A DNA stretch of 64,000 nt, from contig VFZE01000023.1 of the NCBI GenBank assembly GCA_016871315.1, forward strand, positions 25,426 to 89,425, read 5' to 3'. The DNA is from Acidimicrobiia bacterium (GTDB lineage Bacteria; Acidobacteriota; Terriglobia; Bryobacterales; Bryobacteraceae). Under the pieces are notes generated by a model, which searched no databases, had not been told where the DNA came from, and worked only from the letters and a program-made list of their open reading frames with translations. Each line of letters opens with the position of its first letter. The first letter of the stretch is position 1. Positions 9,121 through 17,879 of this stretch are shown in pieces. A program made the position numbers and the translations under genes.

Positions 9121-9414
9121 ATGAAGAGAGTAATGCTGTTTGCCGTGTTATTTGGCGTTGTGGCCGCGCCGCAGCGGCGCGATCCGTTCGACGAAAGGAA
9201 CCCGAAGCTGAAGCAGGAGCAGATCGAGAGGCTGCTGAAGGCGGACCGCGAAAAGTCGCTGGAGGAGGCGGCGGAGTTGGTGAAGCTGAGCCAGGAGCTG
9301 AAGGTTGAGCTGGAGAAATCAGACAAGTACGTGCTGTCACTGTCGGCGGTGAAAAAGACCGAGGAGATCGAAAAACTGGCGAAGCGGATCCGCGGGCGGC
9401 TGAAGCGATATTAG
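9121..9414 (+). CDS. Small secreted coiled-coil protein, function unknown
   Basis: 97 residues. The N-terminus ([18 protein letters not shown]) is a signal peptide. The remainder is almost entirely charged helix with heptad-like spacing ([20 protein letters not shown], then [11 protein letters not shown]) and a basic tail [11 protein letters not shown] do not recognise a named family. It is preceded by a methyltransferase and followed 43 bases later by pyrR; shared transcription with them is possible. A periplasmic structural or chaperone-like role would fit the helix, but this is only inference. Confidence 0.72.
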   Translation: MKRVMLFAVLFGVVAAPQRRDPFDERNPKLKQEQIERLLKADREKSLEEAAELVKLSQELKVELEKSDKYVLSLSAVKKTEEIEKLAKRIRGRLKRY

Positions 9415-9457
9415 CGCGCGCGGCTGTGCTACCATCTTTTGGAACCCGGCAACCCTC

Positions 9458-10012
9458 ATGCCCGTAACGCGCGAAAAAACCCAGTTGATGACCGCCTCCG
9501 AGATTGACCGCACGCTGGTGAGGCTGGCGCACGAGATACTGGAAAAAACCGAGGATCTGGACAAGCTGGCCTTTATCGGGATCCGGCGGCGCGGGGTGCC
9601 GCTGGCGCAGCGGCTGCAGGCGAAGATCGAGACGCTCGAAAACCGCAAGGTGCCGGTGGGCATTCTCGACATCAATCTTTATCGCGATGATCTGTCCACG
9701 GTGGCGAATCAACCGGTGGTGAATGCGACCGAGATCAGCTTCCCGGTGACGGGCAAGGACGTCATTTTGATGGACGATGTTCTCTACACCGGGCGCACGA
9801 TCCGGGCGGCGCTGGACGCGCTGTTCGATCACGGGCGGCCAGGGCGCGTGCAACTACTGGTGCTGATTGACCGCGGCTGGCGCGAGCTTCCGATTGAGGC
9901 GCGCTATGTGGGGCGGACGGTGCAGACGACGGCGAACGAGATTATCGAAGTGAAGTTCCGCGAGATCGACGGAATGGAACGGGTGCTGCTGGTGGAGAAG
10001 GAGCCGGATTAG
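9458..10012 (+). CDS. pyrR: Bifunctional pyrimidine operon regulator / uracil phosphoribosyltransferase PyrR
   Basis: 184 residues, the normal PyrR length. The PRPP-binding loop [18 protein letters not shown] (about residues 103-120) and the upstream [17 protein letters not shown] are diagnostic of PyrR rather than of other phosphoribosyltransferases. In the family it makes UMP from uracil and PRPP and, in many bacteria, binds pyr mRNA to attenuate transcription. It heads a tight pyrR-pyrB-pyrC cluster with gaps of 6 and 2 bases. No clear PyrR-binding attenuator was recognised in the 43 bases before it, so RNA regulation here is unproven. Confidence 0.95.
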   Translation: MPVTREKTQLMTASEIDRTLVRLAHEILEKTEDLDKLAFIGIRRRGVPLAQRLQAKIETLENRKVPVGILDINLYRDDLSTVANQPVVNATEISFPVTGKDVILMDDVLYTGRTIRAALDALFDHGRPGRVQLLVLIDRGWRELPIEARYVGRTVQTTANEIIEVKFREIDGMERVLLVEKEPD

Positions 10013-10018
10013 CGAAGC

Positions 10019-10936
10019 ATGGCGGTAAGCGATAAGGGACTGCTGGGCATCGAGGAACTGAGCCGCGAAGAAATTGAGGCAATTCTCGAGAGGGCCAAGC
10101 ATTTCCAGCCGGTGCAGCACCAGGCGGTGAAGAAGCTGGAGATCCTGCGCGGCAAGATGATCGTGAACCTGTTCTTTGAGTCCTCGACGCGCACGCGGAC
10201 GAGTTTCGAGATCGCGGCGAAGCGGATGGGGGCCGATACGGTGTCGATCAGCGCGTCGGGTTCCAGTGTTTCCAAGGGCGAGTCGTTGGTGGATACGCTG
10301 AACACGCTGGCGGCGATGCGGCCCGATGCGATTGTGATGCGGCATGCGGCTTCCGGCGCTCCGCATTTTTTGGCGCGGCATTTGCCGATTCCGATTATCA
10401 ACGCGGGTGACGGGACGCATGAGCATCCGACGCAGGCATTGCTGGATGCGCTGACGATTCTGGATAAGCGGCCGTCGCTGGAAGGGCTGCGGGTGGCGAT
10501 CATCGGCGACATCGCGCACAGCCGGGTGGCAAGGTCGAATGCGCATTTATTGTCGAAGTTTGGGGTGGAGGTTGTGCTGTGCGGGCCATCGACGCTGCTG
10601 CCGCGGGAACTCGAGCACCTTGCGCCGAACGTGCATCTGACCTGGGACATGAACGAGGCGATCACGGACGCCGATGTGATCATGATGCTGCGGGTGCAAC
10701 TGGAGCGGCAGCACGAGGTGCTGTTTCCGGCGAGCGAATATTTCCGGTTCTACGGATTGGCGCAGGAGCACATTGACCGCGCCAAGCCGGACGTGATTGT
10801 GATGCATCCGGGGCCGATCAACCGGGGGCGCGAGCTGAGTTCGGAGGTGGCCGATTCGCAAAGCTCTGTCATCTTGAACCAGGTGGAGAATGGCGTGGCG
10901 GTGCGGATGGCGGTGCTGGAGCGTGTGCTGAACTAG
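10019..10936 (+). CDS. pyrB: Aspartate carbamoyltransferase catalytic subunit
   Basis: 305 residues. It condenses carbamoyl phosphate with aspartate in de novo pyrimidine synthesis. The carbamoyl-phosphate loop [13 protein letters not shown] is at about residues 50-62 and the HPTQALLD signature at about 138, both intact. [13 protein letters not shown] and [10 protein letters not shown] mark the aspartate-binding domain. No regulatory subunit (pyrI) is nearby, as in many non-enterobacteria where PyrB works with PyrC. It starts 6 bases after pyrR and its stop is 2 bases before the pyrC ATG. Confidence 0.97.
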   Translation: MAVSDKGLLGIEELSREEIEAILERAKHFQPVQHQAVKKLEILRGKMIVNLFFESSTRTRTSFEIAAKRMGADTVSISASGSSVSKGESLVDTLNTLAAMRPDAIVMRHAASGAPHFLARHLPIPIINAGDGTHEHPTQALLDALTILDKRPSLEGLRVAIIGDIAHSRVARSNAHLLSKFGVEVVLCGPSTLLPRELEHLAPNVHLTWDMNEAITDADVIMMLRVQLERQHEVLFPASEYFRFYGLAQEHIDRAKPDVIVMHPGPINRGRELSSEVADSQSSVILNQVENGVAVRMAVLERVLN

Positions 10937-10938
10937 CG

Positions 10939-12219
10939 ATGGCGAAACTGATCATACGCAACGGGCGGGTGATGGATCCGGCGACGGGGCGCGATGGGGT
11001 ATGCGACGTCGCGATTGAGGACGGGCGGATCGCGGCGATCGGGGAGAATCTGGAGGCGACGGGGGCGGAGAGTTTTGACGCCACGGGCATGGTGGTGGCG
11101 CCGGGCTTCATCGACATGCATGTGCACCTGCGCGAGCCGGGCTTCGAGCATGCCGAGACGATTGAGACGGGAGGCAAGGCGGCGGCGGCCGGTGGTTTCG
11201 CGACGATCTGCTGCATGCCGAACACGAAGCCGATCAACGACAACGCCACGGTTACGAATTACATTGTGGAGAAGGCGGCGCACTTTTCGCCGGTGCGGGT
11301 GCTGCCAATCGGCGCGATCACGAAGGGGAGCGCGGGGGAGGAGCTGGCATCGATCGGGGCGATGAAGAAGGCGGGGATCGTGGCGATTTCCGACGACGGG
11401 CGTCCGGTGATGAATTCGCGGGTGATGCGGCGGGCAATGGAACTGGCGGCGAGCTACGGGATGCCGATTATCGACCACTGCGAGGATCTGAACTTGAGCG
11501 CGGGCGGCGATATGCATGAAGGCTGCGCGTCGGTGCGGCGCGGGCTGCGGGGGATACCGTCGGCGTCCGAGGACGTGATGGTGGCGCGCGACATCGTGCT
11601 GGCGGAGGTGACCGGGGCGCGTTATCACGTGGCGCATATTTCGACGGCGAACGCGGTGGCGATGGTGGAGTTCGCAAGGGCGCGCGGGTTGAAGGTGACC
11701 TGCGAGGTGACGCCGCATCACTTCGCGCTGGCCGATACGGATACGGTTCCCTACGACAGCAATTACAAGATGAAGCCTCCGCTGCGGGCCGGGCGGGACG
11801 TGGAGGCGATGCGGCGGGCGCTGGCGAAAGGGACGATTCAAGCGATCGCGACGGATCATGCGCCGCATGCGGGCAGCGAGAAGATGCAGGAGTTCGAGCG
11901 GTGCCCGTTCGGGATCACGGGGCTGGAAACGGCGATCGGGTTGTCGATGGAGCAGTTGGTGCATCCGGGGCGGATCACGCTGATGCGGATGATCGAGCTG
12001 TTCACGACGGGGCCGGCGGGGGTGCTGGGGCTGGATTCGGGCCGGCTAGCGGAGGGCGGGGTGGCGGACGTGACGATCTTCGATCCGGAATTGAGTTGGA
12101 CCTACGACGTGAACAAGACGCTGTCGCGGAGCAAGAACTCGCCGTTTGACGGGCACGAGTTCAAGGGCGGGCCGGTGGCGACGATCGTGGGCGGCGAGAT
12201 GGTCTGGCGGAGAGAATAA
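10939..12219 (+). CDS. pyrC: Dihydroorotase (class I, PyrC type)
   Basis: 426 residues, typical of type I dihydroorotase. It cyclises carbamoyl aspartate to dihydroorotate. The metal-binding DMHVHLREPG is at about residues 56-65. ICCMPNTKP, the later metal histidines (IIDHCEDLNL and RYHVAHIST) and the catalytic ATDHAPH at about 303 are all present, so it should be active rather than a PyrC-like scaffold. Last gene of the pyrRBC cluster; its stop is one base from the end of the convergent esterase gene. Confidence 0.97.
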   Translation: MAKLIIRNGRVMDPATGRDGVCDVAIEDGRIAAIGENLEATGAESFDATGMVVAPGFIDMHVHLREPGFEHAETIETGGKAAAAGGFATICCMPNTKPINDNATVTNYIVEKAAHFSPVRVLPIGAITKGSAGEELASIGAMKKAGIVAISDDGRPVMNSRVMRRAMELAASYGMPIIDHCEDLNLSAGGDMHEGCASVRRGLRGIPSASEDVMVARDIVLAEVTGARYHVAHISTANAVAMVEFARARGLKVTCEVTPHHFALADTDTVPYDSNYKMKPPLRAGRDVEAMRRALAKGTIQAIATDHAPHAGSEKMQEFERCPFGITGLETAIGLSMEQLVHPGRITLMRMIELFTTGPAGVLGLDSGRLAEGGVADVTIFDPELSWTYDVNKTLSRSKNSPFDGHEFKGGPVATIVGGEMVWRRE

Positions 12220-12220
12220 G

Positions 12221-13084
12221 TTACGGGCGGCTGTGGAAGCCGGGCAGGCCGGCGAGCTTATCGAGGAAGACGCGGATGTGGTCATCCCAGAAATCCCAGG
12301 TGTGGCCGCGGGGGGAGATTTCGCGGTACTCGTAGGGGATCTTGCGGGAGGCGAGGGCGGCGACGAACTCGCGGTTGGAGGCGATCAGGAAATCCTGGCC
12401 TCCGCAAGCGATGTAGAGCATGGGGACCGATTCGGCGGGAACTTTTTCGAGGAGCGAGAAGGGGTCCATTTCCTTGCGCTCGGGCGAGTCAGCGGCTCCG
12501 AAGAGCGCCTGTAGCTCCGCGCCGCGGCCGCCGGCGGTTGCGGCGGCGGGACGTGCGATGGAGAGCGCGCCGCTGAAAGCGCCGATGGCGGCGAACCGGG
12601 CGTGATGCTTCAGACCGATTAATGCGGCGCCGTAGCCACCCATGGAAAGTCCGGCAACGGCGCGGGAGCGGCGGAGCGGAATGGTGCGGAAGCGGCTGTC
12701 GATGTAGGGGACGAGATCCTTGACGATGAAGTCCTCGTATTTTGCCTTCGGGTCAGCGGCGCTATTGACGTAGAAGCTGCGGGCGGCATCGGGCATAACG
12801 ACGATGAGGTTGTGTTTGGCGGCGTAGCCGGAAAGATTGGTCATGTAGGACCAGGCGGTGTGGTCGTCACCGAGTCCGTGGAGGAGGTAAAGCACGGGGT
12901 AGCGGATGGTGGAGGCTTCATAGTCGAGGGGCAGCAGGACGTTGATGTGGCGCTCCTGGCCCAGCGATTCGCTCATCAGCTTATAGGTTTTGATGTTGCC
13001 GCCGGCGACGCTGGTTTTGACGTCGGCGGCATGAGCCGCAAGGGCGGCGGTCAAAGAGAATAGGGCAAAACGCAATCCGGACAT
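12221..13084 (-). CDS. Secreted esterase (esterase D / PF00756 family)
   Basis: 287 residues from the ATG at 13084, which has GGAGG nine bases upstream; the ATG at 13108 lacks a ribosome site. A signal peptide (MSGLRFALFSLTAALAAHA) precedes an alpha/beta hydrolase fold: LLHGLGDDHTAW (oxyanion side), nucleophile elbow GLSMGGYGA with Ser, and the catalytic His near the end in SPRGHTWDFW. The family includes S-formylglutathione hydrolases, feruloyl esterases and mycolyltransferases; the signal peptide favours a periplasmic carbohydrate or feruloyl esterase. Confidence 0.88.
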   Translation of the reverse strand: MSGLRFALFSLTAALAAHAADVKTSVAGGNIKTYKLMSESLGQERHINVLLPLDYEASTIRYPVLYLLHGLGDDHTAWSYMTNLSGYAAKHNLIVVMPDAARSFYVNSAADPKAKYEDFIVKDLVPYIDSRFRTIPLRRSRAVAGLSMGGYGAALIGLKHHARFAAIGAFSGALSIARPAAATAGGRGAELQALFGAADSPERKEMDPFSLLEKVPAESVPMLYIACGGQDFLIASNREFVAALASRKIPYEYREISPRGHTWDFWDDHIRVFLDKLAGLPGFHSRP

Positions 13085-13150
13085 TTCTGAGAACCTCCAT
13101 GAGGGCAATTCACGAGTTTATAGCATGCATAGGGGCTGTCGCAGAGGGGA

Positions 13151-14179
13151 ATGTATGATAGGGGATTGGCTGGAATGAACGGAGCAGGGGCGGGCAACAA
13201 CAAGCAGAGGTTGCCTCGTTGGGCGTTGCCGGCGCTGGGATACTTGATTTCCGTCGCTTGTCTAGTATGGGTTTACTGGGGGTTCGACTGGAAGCGGGAG
13301 ATGGGGCGGCTTGCAACCACTGACTGGCGTTGGGTGACGCTGGCCGTGATGGCGGACATTGCCGTGTACTTGTGCCAGGGATGGCGGTGGAGTACACTGC
13401 TGCGGCCGGTGGCTGACGTGGGAGTCTGGAAAACAACGCAAGCGGTTTACATTGGGCTGTTTGCAAACGAAGTGCTCCCAGGGCGAACGGGAGAGGTGAT
13501 CCGATGCTACCTGCAAAGGCGATGGAGCGGTCTACCGCTAAGCGTCGTGATCAGTTCGGCCGTCTTGGAGCGGGTGATGGATGGGGCGTGGCTGGTCCTC
13601 GGCTTTTGGATGGTAAGCCAATACGTGAAGGTGTCCAAGACTTTGATTGTAGGCAGCCGTATTCTGCTCCTTCTCCTGGTTATTGCCGGAGTGCTTGTGA
13701 CTCTGGCCGTGCTGTATCGCGGAGAAACGGAGGCGGCCCTGGCGCGCAGCCGCTGGGCCAGACTGTTTAGGCACGTTGTGGGCGGTGTACACTCGATGGG
13801 CCGTTCCTGGTCGTTTGCCAGAGCGGCGGTGTTGAGCCTGGTCTACCTGCTTCTACAGATCCTGCCGATTCTCTTTCTGATGAAGGCATATGGCTTGGAA
13901 GTGACAGGTTGGGCTGCGCCGGTTGTGTTGGTCGTGCTGCGGCTGGGGACGATTCCGCCGCAGGGACCGGGCAACGTCGGATCGTTTCAGGCGTTGTCGA
14001 GAGGGGCCCTGGAGCTGTTCGGGCTGGAGCGGGCGGAGGCGACGGGATTCTCGACGCTGCTGTTTCTGGTGGTGACGGTGCCGCTGTGGCTGGCGGGGTT
14101 CGCGGCGCTGATCGCGACCAGGATGCGGTTCAGCGAGATCCACCGCGAGGCGCACGAGCAGATGGCGGAGGAGGGTTAG
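13151..14179 (+). CDS. Flippase-like integral membrane protein (LPG synthase TM region family)
   Basis: 342 residues with about seven membrane segments, starting LPALGYLISVACLVWVYWGF. The sequence GLFANEVLPGRTGEVIRCYL followed by an ERVMDG motif is the hallmark of the UPF0104/lysylphosphatidylglycerol-synthase transmembrane family (AglD-like), found with glycosyltransferases and lipid-modifying enzymes. The soluble synthase domain is absent. The conserved PPQGPGNVGSFQ near the end supports the assignment. The start could also be the ATG at 13175 (MNGAGAG). Neighbours do not reveal a substrate. Lower GC at third positions in the middle of the gene than in its neighbours is noticeable. Confidence 0.85.
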   Translation: MYDRGLAGMNGAGAGNNKQRLPRWALPALGYLISVACLVWVYWGFDWKREMGRLATTDWRWVTLAVMADIAVYLCQGWRWSTLLRPVADVGVWKTTQAVYIGLFANEVLPGRTGEVIRCYLQRRWSGLPLSVVISSAVLERVMDGAWLVLGFWMVSQYVKVSKTLIVGSRILLLLLVIAGVLVTLAVLYRGETEAALARSRWARLFRHVVGGVHSMGRSWSFARAAVLSLVYLLLQILPILFLMKAYGLEVTGWAAPVVLVVLRLGTIPPQGPGNVGSFQALSRGALELFGLERAEATGFSTLLFLVVTVPLWLAGFAALIATRMRFSEIHREAHEQMAEEG

Positions 14180-14180
14180 T

Positions 14181-15194
14181 TTAGGGATGCTGGAAATCAG
14201 CGGCCATCGGGATCAGCTGTTCATAGACGTGATCGGGGATGGGGCTGTGCCAGTGGCCGGTGACCTTGGCTGTGGTCACGGCGACCGCGAACAAGGCGAG
14301 CATGGCCGCGGCCAGCGCGCGGACGTGCACCGGGTGAGCTTTGGGACGCGCGAGATAGAGAGCACCTTCGGCGGGACACTCGGCCACGCATTCCATGCAG
14401 CCGATGCATTCGGCCGAGCGGACCTGGATGAGCTTGTCCACGGGCAGATTGGCGGGGCAGGCTTTGGCGCACTTGTTGCAATCGATGCATAGGTCCGGCA
14501 CGCGGCGGATGCGGAGCGGACTGGCCAGCGAGGCCAGGCCCATGAGCGCGCCGTAGGGGCAGAGGTAGCGGCACCAGAAGTTGGGCACGAAGAAGGAGCC
14601 GATCACGAGAAGGCCGACAACAGTGGCGGCGAAGGGACTCATGCGGCGGAAGAAGTCGAGCATCTTGACGTCGGCGACCAAGCCGTAGGGGCTGGCGAGG
14701 AAGGCTTCAATGCCGGCGGCCGACATGCCTCCGACGGCCCACAGGAAGAGGCCGAACAGAATGTACTTGAGCCCGCGCAGGGGAATGTCGATCCACTTGG
14801 GAGGGAAGAAGACGCGCCTGAAGGTCTGGCGGCCGATTTTCCAAAGGCGTTCCGAGATGGTTCCGATGGGGCAGAGCCAGCCGCAGAAGGATTTGCGGAA
14901 TGCAAGGCTGAGCGCGAGGAATGTGAGGAAGAGGACCATCGCGGCGGGGTGGATTTCCGGCATGGTTCCGGTGCGGAGATAGAAGAAGGTGTTCATCATG
15001 CCGGCGATGGGAAGCCAGCCTTCGACGCCTGGCGGGCGATCGAAGCGCGCGCCGCCTTGTTCGAAGTAGCGGACGAAGAAGTAGAACTGGGCGCCGATCC
15101 AGAGGTTGAGGGCAAGAAAAACGGTTTGGACGATGAGGCGCAGGCGCTGGGATTGATCGGGTTGGATTCGGCGTTCCCAATCCTTCTTCTTCAT
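14181..15194 (-). CDS. NosR/NapH-like 4Fe-4S polyferredoxin membrane protein
   Basis: 337 residues from the ATG at 15194. Membrane segments alternate with the two cysteine motifs FCGWLCPIG and WCRYLCPYG of the NapH/NosR/CcoG group. They are followed by two classical 4Fe-4S ferredoxin motifs (CIDCNKCAKACP and CIGCMECVAECP). These proteins pass electrons from quinol or flavin toward periplasmic reductases such as those for nitrate or nitrous oxide. The flavin (FMN-binding) domain of full NosR is missing. It lies just downstream of the Crp/Fnr gene, and a GTGAC-N4-GTCAC palindrome sits in the gap, so control by that regulator is likely. No ribosome site is visible before the ATG. Confidence 0.87.
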   Translation of the reverse strand: MKKKDWERRIQPDQSQRLRLIVQTVFLALNLWIGAQFYFFVRYFEQGGARFDRPPGVEGWLPIAGMMNTFFYLRTGTMPEIHPAAMVLFLTFLALSLAFRKSFCGWLCPIGTISERLWKIGRQTFRRVFFPPKWIDIPLRGLKYILFGLFLWAVGGMSAAGIEAFLASPYGLVADVKMLDFFRRMSPFAATVVGLLVIGSFFVPNFWCRYLCPYGALMGLASLASPLRIRRVPDLCIDCNKCAKACPANLPVDKLIQVRSAECIGCMECVAECPAEGALYLARPKAHPVHVRALAAAMLALFAVAVTTAKVTGHWHSPIPDHVYEQLIPMAADFQHP

Positions 15195-15228
15195 GGCTTT
15201 AGTGTGGCAGGAGGGTGGGAGAATGTCC

Positions 15229-15242
15229 GTGACGGCGGTCAC
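15229..15242. promoter_or_regulatory. Crp/Fnr-type operator upstream of the NapH-like gene
   Basis: GTGACGGCGGTCAC is a perfect palindrome (GTGA-N6-TCAC) matching the core of CRP/HcpR-type sites. Its centre is 41.5 bases before the A of the start codon at 15194, the distance of a class II activator site from the transcription start. This would imply a leaderless transcript, in line with the missing ribosome site. The minus-strand hexamer at the -10 position, CACACT, keeps only the A at its second and the T at its last position. Confidence 0.5.
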
Positions 15243-15262
15243 AGCGTGGCGGTAAAGGCTTG

Positions 15263-15943
15263 TTAGAATTGGGTTTCGGCTTCGTTTTCGATGCCAGCCC
15301 AATCGAGGATTTCGACCGTTCTGCGGTCGAGGCGTAAAAGTCCTTCCGATTGGAAGCGGCCGAGGTTGCGCGAGACCACCTCACGGACGGTGCCAAGCCG
15401 GGCAGCCAGTTCCTCTTGCGTCTCCTCCAGTGGAAAGGCTCCGGAATCTGCCAGGCGAGCGCGGTCCAGCAGATCCTGGGCGAGGCGCTGGCGGATGGTG
15501 CCAAAGGTGACGCGCTCGGCGAGTCCGAGCAGGTGGCGGAGGCGCTTGCCGAAGACACGCAGGAAGCGCAGGGCCAGTTCCGGGTGGGCGCGGCAGGCGG
15601 CGAGAAAATCCTGTTTGAAAACAAGGATGGCGATGGTTGGCTGAAAAGCGAAGACGCTGGCGGGGTAGGGGCCGCCGTCAAAAACAGGAACCTCGGCGAC
15701 CGAGGATGGAGCGGCCATGGTAGCGAGAACCAACTGGCGGCCTTGGGGTGTGGTCTTCACCACTCTGACGGCGCCTTCTCCGATGACCCACAGGCCTTGG
15801 CATTGCTCGCCCTCCAGGAAGAGTGTCTCGCCGGGCGCATACTGGCGGCTGACCGAGGTGTCCGCCAGATGCTCGAATTCGGGTTCCGGCAGAGAGGCGA
15901 ACAGGTCAATGGCCTTGAGCATGGCGGGTTTGGAGAGGCTCAT
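15263..15943 (-). CDS. Crp/Fnr family transcription regulator
   Basis: 226 residues: an N-terminal cyclic-nucleotide-type beta-roll at about 10-125 (YAPGETLFLEGEQCQGLWVI), the dimer helix, and a Crp-type winged helix at about 145-215. The recognition helix reads TVREVVSRNLGRF. The R-E-x-x-x-R pattern of CRP is kept and the FNR-type Ser is also present, which suits a GTGA half-site. There are no N-terminal cysteines for an FNR-type iron-sulfur cluster, so a DNR/HcpR-like NO or redox sensor is more likely. It is divergent from the iron-sulfur repair gene, with an operator between them. Confidence 0.92.
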   Translation of the reverse strand: MSLSKPAMLKAIDLFASLPEPEFEHLADTSVSRQYAPGETLFLEGEQCQGLWVIGEGAVRVVKTTPQGRQLVLATMAAPSSVAEVPVFDGGPYPASVFAFQPTIAILVFKQDFLAACRAHPELALRFLRVFGKRLRHLLGLAERVTFGTIRQRLAQDLLDRARLADSGAFPLEETQEELAARLGTVREVVSRNLGRFQSEGLLRLDRRTVEILDWAGIENEAETQF

Positions 15944-15965
15944 GAATGACAGTCTCCCATGGGTG

Positions 15966-15981
15966 TGTGACTTCAGTCATA
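15966..15981. promoter_or_regulatory. Crp/Fnr-type operator between the regulator gene and ScdA/YtfE gene
   Basis: TGTGACTTCAGTCATA is an imperfect palindrome (TGTGA-N6-TCATA) like the one at 15229-15242. Its centre (15973.5) is 41.5 bases upstream of position 16015. A hexamer TAAGCT at 16003-16008 occupies exactly the matching -10 slot, which gives a class II activation layout for the downstream repair gene. It is also 30 bases before the regulator ATG, so autoregulation is possible. Confidence 0.55.
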
Positions 15982-16034
15982 GCGCAAGTTGGTTCCACAC
16001 CCTAAGCTGGAACCGTAAGTCAGGAGGTAAACCC

Positions 16035-16748
16035 ATGAATGCAGTAGCAAGCAAGAGAGTTGGAGATGTGGCCGCGCAGTCCACGGCGGCGGCCGGTGTG
16101 TTGGAAGAGCTTGGCATCGATTATTGCTGTGGCGGGCAAAGGTCGCTGGAGGAGGCCTGCCGGGATAAAGGAATCCAGGCGAGCACGGTGCTGGAGCAGG
16201 TAGAGGCGGCGGAAGCGTCGCGAAAAGGCCCGGACCGCAACTGGACCGAAGCGCCGCTGACAGAACTGATACAGCACATACTGAAGAGCCATCATGAATA
16301 CTTGCGGCGGGAGCTGCCGCTAATCGCCGAGCGGATCGAGGCGGTGAGAACGGCGCATGCGGAACAGCATGAGACGATGCTGGGCGAACTGCAGGATGTG
16401 TTCGAGGAACTGCGCGCCGAACTGGGTTCGCATATGCAGAAGGAGGAGATGATTCTCTTCCCGTATGTGGAAAGGGCGGAGATGGCGTCGCAGGCTGGTC
16501 ATCGTGCGGCGGCGCCGCCGTTCGGGACGTTCCGCAATCCGATCGAGATCATGGAAATGGAGCACGATGAGGCGGGACGCGCGCTGCGTGAAATCCGCCG
16601 GCTGACGGAGGGGTTCACGCTGCCCGAGGATGCGTGCAATAAGTTCGGCACGCTGTACGCGGGCCTGAAGGAGCTGGAGCGCGATATGCACACGCATATT
16701 CACCTGGAGAACAACATTCTGTTTCCGCGCGCGCTGGCGCTGGAATGA
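16035..16748 (+). CDS. Iron-sulfur cluster repair di-iron protein (RIC/ScdA/YtfE)
   Basis: 237 residues from the ATG at 16035, six bases after a strong AGGAGGT; the open frame upstream of this ATG overlaps the divergent regulator gene and is not coding. An N-terminal ScdA_N (DUF542) domain carries the DYCCGG motif at about residues 30-35. A hemerythrin-like four-helix bundle at about 85-235 has the di-iron histidines and glutamates (HHEYLRRELP, HMQKEEMILFP, MEMEHDEAGRAL, HIHLENNILFP). The family repairs iron-sulfur clusters damaged by NO or oxidative stress. The operator and -10 upstream suggest activation by the adjacent Crp/Fnr protein. Confidence 0.95.
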   Translation: MNAVASKRVGDVAAQSTAAAGVLEELGIDYCCGGQRSLEEACRDKGIQASTVLEQVEAAEASRKGPDRNWTEAPLTELIQHILKSHHEYLRRELPLIAERIEAVRTAHAEQHETMLGELQDVFEELRAELGSHMQKEEMILFPYVERAEMASQAGHRAAAPPFGTFRNPIEIMEMEHDEAGRALREIRRLTEGFTLPEDACNKFGTLYAGLKELERDMHTHIHLENNILFPRALALE

Positions 16749-16760
16749 AGCATCCACGGT

Positions 16761-17879
16761 TTAAACCGCGAGTTTGGCGATTTCCTCAATGGTGAGGCGG
16801 CATTCGTCATCGGTGGTGTAGAAGTGCGGGGCGATGCGGATGCCGGCGTTGGGGCGGTGGTCGAGGAGGATATCGCGGGCAAGAAGTTGCTGCGTGATCC
16901 TGGCGCCTTCGGGGATGTCGAGGATGACGACGCCGCCACGGGTGCGGTCATCGGTGGGTGAATTGATGCGGAAACCACGCTCAAGGGCGAGGTCGATGAG
17001 GAGGCGCGTCTGGCGGAGCGATTTGGCGCGGATATGGTCGACGCCGGCTTCGAGGATCAGTTCGTAGCCGGATTGGGCGGCGTAGAGGGCGGGGATGGAG
17101 GGTGTGCCGTGAAGGAAGCGGAAGGCGTCGGGCGAGTAGTCGATGGGGCCGGGGTCAAATTGGAAGGGAGCGCGGTGGGCCATCCAGCCGGTGAGTTTGG
17201 GTTCAAGCGATTGCCATAAGTCGCGGCGGACGTAGAGGTATCCAGCGCCGGGGCCGCCGCAGAGCCATTTGACAGAGCCGCCGGTGGCAAAGTCGAGGTT
17301 CCAGGAGCGGACGTCAACGGGGACGGAGCCTGCGGATTGGTAGATGTCGGCGACGACCATGGCTCCCATCTGGTGGGCGCGGCTTGTGATGGCGGCGACG
17401 TCCTGGATGTAGGAAGACTTGAATAGGACGTGGGAGAGGCAGACAAGGCGGGTGCGCTCATCGATGGAGTGGAGGAGTTGTTCATGGGGGACTGTGATCA
17501 GTTTTGCGCCGTCGCTCTGGAGGGCGTGGAACAGGTAGAGGTTGGTGGGGAAGTTCTCCTGTTCGGAGAGGATGTGGTTGCGCGGAGCGGACCAGTCGAA
17601 GCAGCTGAGAACGATGGCCTGAGCGATGGAGACGTTGGGCTGCATGACGACTTCGCCTTCTGCGGCGCCGATGATGCGGGCGATGAGGTTGCCGACGGAG
17701 CGTGGCATCTCCCACCAGCCTTCCTCCCAGGCGCGGATGGAGCGCGCGGACCACTGGTCGGCGAATTGAAGGAGGCGATCGCGCGCGAGGCGGGGCATGG
17801 CGCCGAGAGAGTGGCTGATCATGTGGACGGAGTGATCGAGTGATGGGAACTCGTGGCGGAGGCGAAGGAGGTTATCCAT
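16761..17879 (-). CDS. Class V aminotransferase-fold PLP enzyme (kynureninase-like)
   Basis: 372 residues. Key parts are VVMQPNVSIAQAIVLSCF (PLP phosphate region), VVADIYQSAGSVPVDV with the PLP-pairing Asp, and the Schiff-base lysine in GGSVKWLCGGPGAGYLYV. The arrangement is closest to kynureninase/cysteine-desulfurase-like enzymes of fold type I; the true substrate is not evident. The start is taken at ATG 17879, eight bases inside the end of the permease gene upstream, so the two are probably cotranscribed and the permease may deliver the substrate. The same frame is open far upstream, but that part overlaps the permease and is low-complexity Ser/Pro, hence not coding. Confidence 0.88.
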   Translation of the reverse strand: MDNLLRLRHEFPSLDHSVHMISHSLGAMPRLARDRLLQFADQWSARSIRAWEEGWWEMPRSVGNLIARIIGAAEGEVVMQPNVSIAQAIVLSCFDWSAPRNHILSEQENFPTNLYLFHALQSDGAKLITVPHEQLLHSIDERTRLVCLSHVLFKSSYIQDVAAITSRAHQMGAMVVADIYQSAGSVPVDVRSWNLDFATGGSVKWLCGGPGAGYLYVRRDLWQSLEPKLTGWMAHRAPFQFDPGPIDYSPDAFRFLHGTPSIPALYAAQSGYELILEAGVDHIRAKSLRQTRLLIDLALERGFRINSPTDDRTRGGVVILDIPEGARITQQLLARDILLDHRPNAGIRIAPHFYTTDDECRLTIEEIAKLAV

